A stretch of 64,000 nt of DNA, from positions 3,171,001 to 3,235,000 of the forward strand of contig NZ_LT629705.1 of the NCBI RefSeq assembly GCF_900103875.1. The letters run 5' to 3'. This DNA comes from Pseudomonas arsenicoxydans (lineage in GTDB: Bacteria > Pseudomonadota > Gammaproteobacteria > Pseudomonadales > Pseudomonadaceae). Below the pieces are notes generated by a model. It had not been told where the DNA came from. It did not search any database and saw nothing but the letters and a program-made list of their open reading frames with translations. This document shows positions 59,480-64,000 of the stretch, piece by piece. Both the position numbers and the translations under genes were made by a program. The stretch's first letter is position 1. Each line of letters begins with the position of its first letter.

Positions 59480-60628
59480 ATGCCTGCCTTTGAGGAATAC
59501 TTCGACCCCAGCCACCAATTGGTCCGCGACAGCGTCAGACGTTTCGTCGAGCGCGAGATCCTTCCGGACATCGACCAGTGGGAAGAAGCTGAAAGCTTTC
59601 CCCGCGAGCTCTACCTCAAGGCCGGTGCGGCAGGCATTTTGGGGATCGGGTACCCCGAATCCCTGGGCGGCAGTCACGAAGGCGACCTGTTCGCCAAGAT
59701 CGCGGCCAGTGAAGAGTTGATGCGTTGTGGCTCTGGTGGTCTGGTGGCGGGCCTCGGTTCACTGGACATCGGCTTGCCACCCATCCTCAAGTGGGCCAGA
59801 CCCGAAGTCCGCGACCGCGTGGTGCCTCGGGTTCTGTCCGGTGAGAAAATCAGCGCCCTGGCAGTCACCGAACCCAGCGGCGGCTCCGACGTCGCCAACC
59901 TGCAAACCCGTGCCGTGCGTGATGGCGATTTCTATCGGGTCAGCGGCAGCAAAACCTTTATCACCAGCGGTGTCCGCGCCGATTTCTACACGGTTGCGGT
60001 GCGTACGGGTGAGCCGGGTTTCGGTGGCATCAGCCTGCTGCTGATCGAAAAGGGCACGCCCGGTTTCACGGTCGGTCGCCATTTGAAGAAGATGGGGTGG
60101 TGGGCATCGGACACCGCCGAACTGTTCTTCAATGATTGCCGGGTGCCGGCGGGCCATCTGATCGGTGCCGAGAACATGGGGTTCGCCTGCATCATGGGCA
60201 ACTTCCAGAGCGAACGCCTGGCACTGGCGCTCATGGCCAACATGACCGCGCAGTTGGCCCTGGAAGAAAGCCTGAAATGGGCGCGTCAGCGCGAAGCGTT
60301 TGGTAAGCCAATCGGCAAGTTCCAGGTGCTTAAACACCGCCTCGCGGAAATGGCCACGGCATTGGAGGTGTCGCGGGAGTTCACTTATCGTCAGGCGGCG
60401 AAAATGGCGGCGGGGCAGAGCGTGATCAAGGAGATTTCGATGGCCAAGAACTTTGCGACCGACACGGCTGACCGGATTACCACGGATGCGGTGCAGATCC
60501 TCGGGGGCCTGGGTTATATGCGCGAGAGCCTGGTAGAGCGGCTGTACCGGGATAACCGGATTTTGTCGATTGGCGGCGGGACGAGGGAAGTGATGAACGA
60601 GATCATCAGCAAGCAGATGGGGCTCTAA
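59480..60628 (+). CDS. Acyl-CoA dehydrogenase
   Basis: A 382-aa FAD-dependent acyl-CoA dehydrogenase. ATG 59480 (MPAFEEYFDPSHQLVRDSVRRFVE) gives the canonical N-terminal helix; the frame extends upstream through a REP and is rejected. Visible are the FAD/substrate loop ALAVTEPSGGSDVANLQTRAV, the mid-domain SGSKTFITSGVRADF, and the C-terminal QILGGLGYMRESLVERLYRDNRI with the usual helix for the second FAD contact. Chain-length specificity is unknown. No other fatty-acid genes are adjacent. Confidence 0.93.
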   Translation: MPAFEEYFDPSHQLVRDSVRRFVEREILPDIDQWEEAESFPRELYLKAGAAGILGIGYPESLGGSHEGDLFAKIAASEELMRCGSGGLVAGLGSLDIGLPPILKWARPEVRDRVVPRVLSGEKISALAVTEPSGGSDVANLQTRAVRDGDFYRVSGSKTFITSGVRADFYTVAVRTGEPGFGGISLLLIEKGTPGFTVGRHLKKMGWWASDTAELFFNDCRVPAGHLIGAENMGFACIMGNFQSERLALALMANMTAQLALEESLKWARQREAFGKPIGKFQVLKHRLAEMATALEVSREFTYRQAAKMAAGQSVIKEISMAKNFATDTADRITTDAVQILGGLGYMRESLVERLYRDNRILSIGGGTREVMNEIISKQMGL

Positions 60629-60650
60629 TCCTTGGTGTGGCGGCTGACGC

Positions 60651-60742
60651 TATCGCGGGCAAGCCCACTCCCACAGGATTATCGTCAGACACACATCTTG
60701 TGTACGGCGTAAATCACTGTGGGAGCGGGCTTGCCCGCGAAG
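60651..60742. repeat. REP pair, class B (GGGAGCGGGCTTGCCCGCG type)
   Basis: Inverted elements with a ~45-base linker between the convergent acyl-CoA dehydrogenase and apt genes. Confidence 0.9.
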
Positions 60743-60762
60743 GCGTTAGTGATAACGCAGCC

Positions 60763-61311
60763 TTACTTCTCGCTCAACGCAAACTGCGTCAGGCAGAACG
60801 TCGGTATCCCCATCTCTTGCAGCCGCTTCGACCCACCCAGCTCCGGCAAATCGATAATCGCCGCCGCTTCATGAACCCGTGCGCCCATGCGTCGAATCAG
60901 GTTCGTCGCGGCGATCAGCGTGCCACCGGTGGCGATCAGGTCATCGAACATCACCACCGAATCACCTTCACACAAGCTGTCGGCATGCACTTCGAGGAAC
61001 GCTTCGCCGTATTCGGTGGCATAACCTTCAGCCAGCACGTCGGCCGGCAGTTTGCCCTGCTTGCGAAACAGCACCAGCGGCTTGTTCAGTTGATAGGCCA
61101 GCACCGAACCGATCAAAAATCCGCGAGCATCCATCGCGCCGATATGCGTGAAGTCCGCCTCGACATAACGGTGGGCGAAGCTGTCCATCACCACGCGCAG
61201 GGCCGTAGGGGACTGGAACAAAGGTGTGATGTCGCGAAAGATCACCCCCGGCTTCGGGAAGTCGATCACCGGGCGGATGAGGGATTTGATGTCGAAGGCG
61301 TCGAAGGCCAT
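60763..61311 (-). CDS. apt: Adenine phosphoribosyltransferase
   Basis: A 182-aa purine salvage enzyme (adenine + PRPP to AMP). PRPP-binding motif [21 protein letters not shown] (~residues 120-140), N-terminal [17 protein letters not shown] and the dimer loop with [13 protein letters not shown]. Start ATG 61311. It lies 79 bp downstream of anr on the same strand. Confidence 0.96.
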   Translation of the reverse strand: MAFDAFDIKSLIRPVIDFPKPGVIFRDITPLFQSPTALRVVMDSFAHRYVEADFTHIGAMDARGFLIGSVLAYQLNKPLVLFRKQGKLPADVLAEGYATEYGEAFLEVHADSLCEGDSVVMFDDLIATGGTLIAATNLIRRMGARVHEAAAIIDLPELGGSKRLQEMGIPTFCLTQFALSEK

Positions 61312-61390
61312 AGTCGAAGAATCCTGGCAGGCTGCAAACGTCGCAGTATAACGGCGGCTGAACCGTTTCGCTCAGCCGCATTCGTTACCG

Positions 61391-62125
61391 TCAGCCTTCG
61401 AGCGAGCCACCGGCCAGCGCACAAAGCTGGATCGGGTCGAGGATATGGATTTCCTTGCCTTCGGCGGCGATCAGTTCGTTCTGCTGGAAGCGCGTGAACA
61501 CGCGGGATACGGTCTCCACGGCCAGGCCCAGGTAATTACCGATCTCGTTGCGCGACATGCTCAAGCGGAACTGGTTGGCCGAGAAGCCCCGGGCGCGGAA
61601 ACGTGCCGAGAGGTTGACCAGGAACGTAGCGATGCGCTCGTCGGCGGTTTTCTTCGACAGCAGTAACATCATCTGTTGATCGTCACGAATCTCGCGGCTC
61701 ATCACACGCATCAGTTGCCGGCGCAGTTGCGGCAGTTGCAGGGCCAATTCATCGAGACGTTCGAAAGGGATTTCGCACACTGACGTGGTTTCCAGGGCTT
61801 GCGCCGACACCGGGTGCTTTTCGGTGTCCATGCCCGACAGGCCGACCAGTTCGCTCGGCAGGTGGAAACCGGTGAGCTGTTCTTCACCGCCATCGCTCAG
61901 GCTGAAGGTCTTGAGGGCACCGGAGCGAACGGCATAAACGGAATCGAACGTGTCGCCCTGACGGAACAGGAATTCGCCTTTTTTCAGCGGTCGGCCACGT
62001 TTTACGATTTCGTCCAGCGCATCCATGTCCTCTAGATTCAAAGAAAGCGGCAGACAAAGCGGGGCCAGACTGCAGTCCTTGCAATGGGCCTGACTGTGAG
62101 CACGCAATTTTACTGGCTCGGACAT
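61391..62125 (-). CDS. anr: ANR, anaerobic regulator (FNR homologue)
   Basis: A 244-aa global regulator of low-oxygen metabolism. N-terminal Cys cluster [10 protein letters not shown] (residues ~16-25) and the distal Cys in [10 protein letters not shown] hold the oxygen-labile [4Fe-4S] cluster. The cNMP-like domain follows, and the C-terminal helix-turn-helix [23 protein letters not shown] has the E..SR recognition residues for TTGAT-N4-ATCAA. ATG 62125 ([15 protein letters not shown]) fits the family start. hemN, which has a perfect site, is its upstream neighbour. Confidence 0.97.
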   Translation of the reverse strand: MSEPVKLRAHSQAHCKDCSLAPLCLPLSLNLEDMDALDEIVKRGRPLKKGEFLFRQGDTFDSVYAVRSGALKTFSLSDGGEEQLTGFHLPSELVGLSGMDTEKHPVSAQALETTSVCEIPFERLDELALQLPQLRRQLMRVMSREIRDDQQMMLLLSKKTADERIATFLVNLSARFRARGFSANQFRLSMSRNEIGNYLGLAVETVSRVFTRFQQNELIAAEGKEIHILDPIQLCALAGGSLEG

Positions 62126-62264
62126 TTCTTCAATCCTTGTGAGAAAACACACATAAGCCGTAAGGGTAACTCACGGGAGGACGTTCAAGCCAGCCTGCGC
62201 CGTTTTGTCGCTTGTCGATGACGGCACTCAATGCCGGCCTGATGACTGCTGACCCCATGGAGCG

Positions 62265-63650
62265 CTAGATCACCCGGGAAAAACGCTGGTTATTGTGCTG
62301 TTGCAGATAGGCGTCGAACACCATGCACACCGACCGCACCAGAAGACGCCCGGCGGGCAGTACCGTGATCCGCTCGTTGTCGAGTGTAATCAAACCGTCA
62401 TCGGCCATGGTCTGGAGCTGCGGCCACAGCTCCCCGAAGTAGCCACGAAAATCGATATTGAAAGCCTGCTCTATCGCCGAAAACTCTAGGTTGAACGTGC
62501 AGATCAGCTGCTGAATCACTGCCCGCCGCACGCGATCATCGGCGTTGCACACCAGGCCACGGCTGGTCGCCAGTTGAGCGCTGGCGAGGGCGTTCTGGTA
62601 CTGGCTCAGGTCACTATTGTTCTGGCAGTAAAGGTCGCCGATCTGACTGATGGCCGAGACGCCCAGCCCGATCAGATCGCAATGGCCGTGGGTGGTGTAG
62701 CCCTGGAAATTGCGCTGCAGGGTCGATTCTTCCTGGGCAATCGCCAACTCATCGTCGGGTAACGCAAAGTGGTCCATGCCGATGTAGCGGTAACCGGCGG
62801 CGGTGAGCTGTTCGATGGTGCGCTGGAGCATTTCCAGTTTCTGCGCCGGTGTCGGCAGCTCGTTACTGTTGATCCGCCGTTGCGGCAAGAAGCGTTCCGG
62901 CAGGTGCGCGTAGTTGAACACCGAGAGACGGTCCGGTTGCAGCGCGATGACTTCGTCGACGGTGCGCGCGAAGTTCTCCGGGGTCTGTTTCGGCAAGCCG
63001 TAGATCAGGTCAATGTTGATCGAGCGAAATTGCAGGGTTCGGGCGGCATCGATCACCGCGCGGGTTTCTTCCAGGCTTTGCAAGCGATTCACTGCCCGTT
63101 GCACTGCCGGGTCGAGGTCTTGCAGGCCAATGCTGACCCGGTTGAAGCCCAGCTCGCGGAGCAGGCCCATGGTCGACCAGTCGGCTTCGCGTGGGTCGAT
63201 CTCGATGCCGTAGTCGCCGGAGTCGTCGTCCAGCAAGTTGAAGTGTTTGCGTAACTGGGCCATCAATTGGCGCAGTTCATCGTGGCTGAGAAAGGTCGGG
63301 GTGCCGCCGCCGAAGTGCAGTTGCTCGACCTTTTGCGTGGGGTCGAGGTGGCAGGCGATCAGCTGGATTTCCTGCTCCAGGCGCTGCAAGTAAGGCAGGG
63401 CGCGGCCGCGGTCCTTGGTGATGACTTTGTTGCAGGCGCAGTAGTAGCAAATGTTCGCGCAGAACGGCACATGCACATACAGCGACAACGGGCGCAGCGC
63501 CTTGCGGCTGTCACGCAGGGCGTGAAACAGGTCAAAGGTGCCGACCTGCCCGTCGAATTGCATGGCGGTCGGATAAGAGGTGTAGCGCGGTCCCGCCAGG
63601 TCGTAACGGCGGATCAGATCAGTATCCCAACGAATGGCGTCGAGCATCAT
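62265..63650 (-). CDS. hemN: Oxygen-independent coproporphyrinogen III oxidase
   Basis: A 461-aa radical SAM enzyme for haem synthesis without oxygen. The cluster motif is CANICYYCACNKV (C-x3-C-x2-C, ~residues 63-75), followed by HFGGGTPTFLS and GYRYIGMDHFALPDDELA; the C-terminal HemN domain is complete. Start ATG 63650 or the next ATG three bases on. An exact ANR box lies 65 bp upstream, so it should be induced at low oxygen. Confidence 0.97.
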   Translation of the reverse strand: MMLDAIRWDTDLIRRYDLAGPRYTSYPTAMQFDGQVGTFDLFHALRDSRKALRPLSLYVHVPFCANICYYCACNKVITKDRGRALPYLQRLEQEIQLIACHLDPTQKVEQLHFGGGTPTFLSHDELRQLMAQLRKHFNLLDDDSGDYGIEIDPREADWSTMGLLRELGFNRVSIGLQDLDPAVQRAVNRLQSLEETRAVIDAARTLQFRSINIDLIYGLPKQTPENFARTVDEVIALQPDRLSVFNYAHLPERFLPQRRINSNELPTPAQKLEMLQRTIEQLTAAGYRYIGMDHFALPDDELAIAQEESTLQRNFQGYTTHGHCDLIGLGVSAISQIGDLYCQNNSDLSQYQNALASAQLATSRGLVCNADDRVRRAVIQQLICTFNLEFSAIEQAFNIDFRGYFGELWPQLQTMADDGLITLDNERITVLPAGRLLVRSVCMVFDAYLQQHNNQRFSRVI

Positions 63651-63714
63651 GCGGGCGTTCCCCCGGATAGGCTGGCAGTGTCAGCGAGTCTAGGGCGCGG
63701 GGCGGTGGGGCATC

Positions 63715-63728
63715 TTGATTTGCATCAA
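63715..63728 (-). promoter_or_regulatory. ANR box TTGAT-TTGC-ATCAA upstream of hemN
   Basis: A perfect match to the FNR/ANR consensus TTGAT-N4-ATCAA, 65-78 bases before the hemN start, an ordinary place for an activator site. Confidence 0.9.
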
Positions 63729-63760
63729 AGGTCAGGATTTGTGTTGTCTCTGCGGGCCCC

Positions 63761-63836
63761 ATCGCGGGCAAGCCCGCTCCCACATTGGATTGTGGGTGTT
63801 CACAAAAATCTGTGGGAGCGGGCTTGCCCGCGATGG
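63761..63836. repeat. REP pair, class B
   Basis: Inverted copies of ATCGCGGGCAAGCCCGCTCC around a short linker, between the ANR box and the last gene. Confidence 0.92.
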
Positions 63837-63850
63837 GCGTGGCGCCGATC

Positions 63851-64000
63851 TAATGGCCCATCAACCAATGCTGATGCGGCCCCGGCAAGGTCCACAGGCC
63901 GAACAGGATCACCAGCAACCCGCCCGTCATGCGCACACTGCGTTTGCGCAACAACGCCGTGACCCGTTCAGCCGCCAGGCCTGTGGCGAGTAGCACCGGC
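63851..64000 (-). CDS. TauE/SafE-type membrane protein, C-terminus (cut by window)
   Basis: The minus-strand frame is open at the window edge and ends at a TAG at 63851-63853. It reads PVLLATGLAAERVTALLRKRSVRMTGGLLVILFGLWTLPGPHQHWLMGH, with one hydrophobic helix. This fits the end of the sulfite exporter TauE/SafE (DsbD_2-like) family, which lies near anr/hemN and cbb3 oxidase genes in Pseudomonas. The family call rests on ~49 residues and gene order. Confidence 0.7.

Overview
The window is from a Pseudomonas chromosome, most likely the P. fluorescens lineage. The right half carries typical Pseudomonas core blocks: smc-zipA-ligA, the 4.5S RNA gene, dnaX-ybaB-recR, and apt-anr-hemN with a perfect ANR box. 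Two families of GC-rich REP palindromes are scattered between these genes. The left half (1 to about 32,510) reads as a genomic island. It holds metal, metalloid and fluoride resistance genes, several decayed genes, no REP element that I could see, and an AT-rich recombinase module at its right end. The island ends inside yggL (DUF469), which survives only as a 3' fragment without a start codon. The left end of the island is outside the window.

Island layout. 1-3.4 kb: end of an arsenic operon (arsH, a Cys-based phosphatase, an arsenate-type GAPDH, arsJ), which detoxifies arsenate by making and exporting 1-arseno-3-phosphoglycerate. 3.5-9.7 kb: a CDF metal exporter, an ATP-grasp-like protein, and an arsO / ArsP-like permease / thioredoxin-like operon, followed by a Crp/Fnr-type regulator divergent from a small exported protein. 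9.8-11 kb: chrA. 11.2-17.4 kb: a fluoride block with two fluoride (crcB) riboswitches, crcB plus a DUF190 gene, a C-terminally truncated CLC-F exporter overlapping a second enolase, a family I pyrophosphatase, a dead EamA gene and nhaA. Enolase and pyrophosphatase are the classical fluoride targets, so this block combines export with replacement targets. 17.4-25.9 kb: a class II glutamine amidotransferase, a His-rich membrane protein, a sulP-uspA operon, an MbcA/ParS-type antitoxin-like gene, a Sel1-repeat protein, and remnants of UspA, CDF, LysR and TIGR02391 (Abi C-terminal) genes. 26.0-32.4 kb: four overlapping or abutting genes. Three encode tyrosine-recombinase-like proteins of 473, 702 and 769 aa, and the fourth a 202-aa protein with a 10-nt poly-C tract. 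This is the probable mobility module and the least familiar part of the window.

Backbone layout. 33.0-42.6 kb: purine catabolism, with guaD, xdhC, xdhB and xdhA, a BenE-family transporter, and two FCD-type GntR regulators with candidate operators. 42.6-49.8 kb: smc, zipA, ligA. 50-54.7 kb: a putative zinc metallopeptidase, ffs, an XRE regulator, a PAS-GGDEF-EAL protein and a periplasmic solute-binding protein. 54.8-60.6 kb: dnaX, ybaB, an MDR-family oxidoreductase, recR and an acyl-CoA dehydrogenase. 60.7-64 kb: apt, anr, hemN and the C-terminus of a TauE/SafE-type membrane protein.

All calls come from reading the sequence and its translations. No database search was run.
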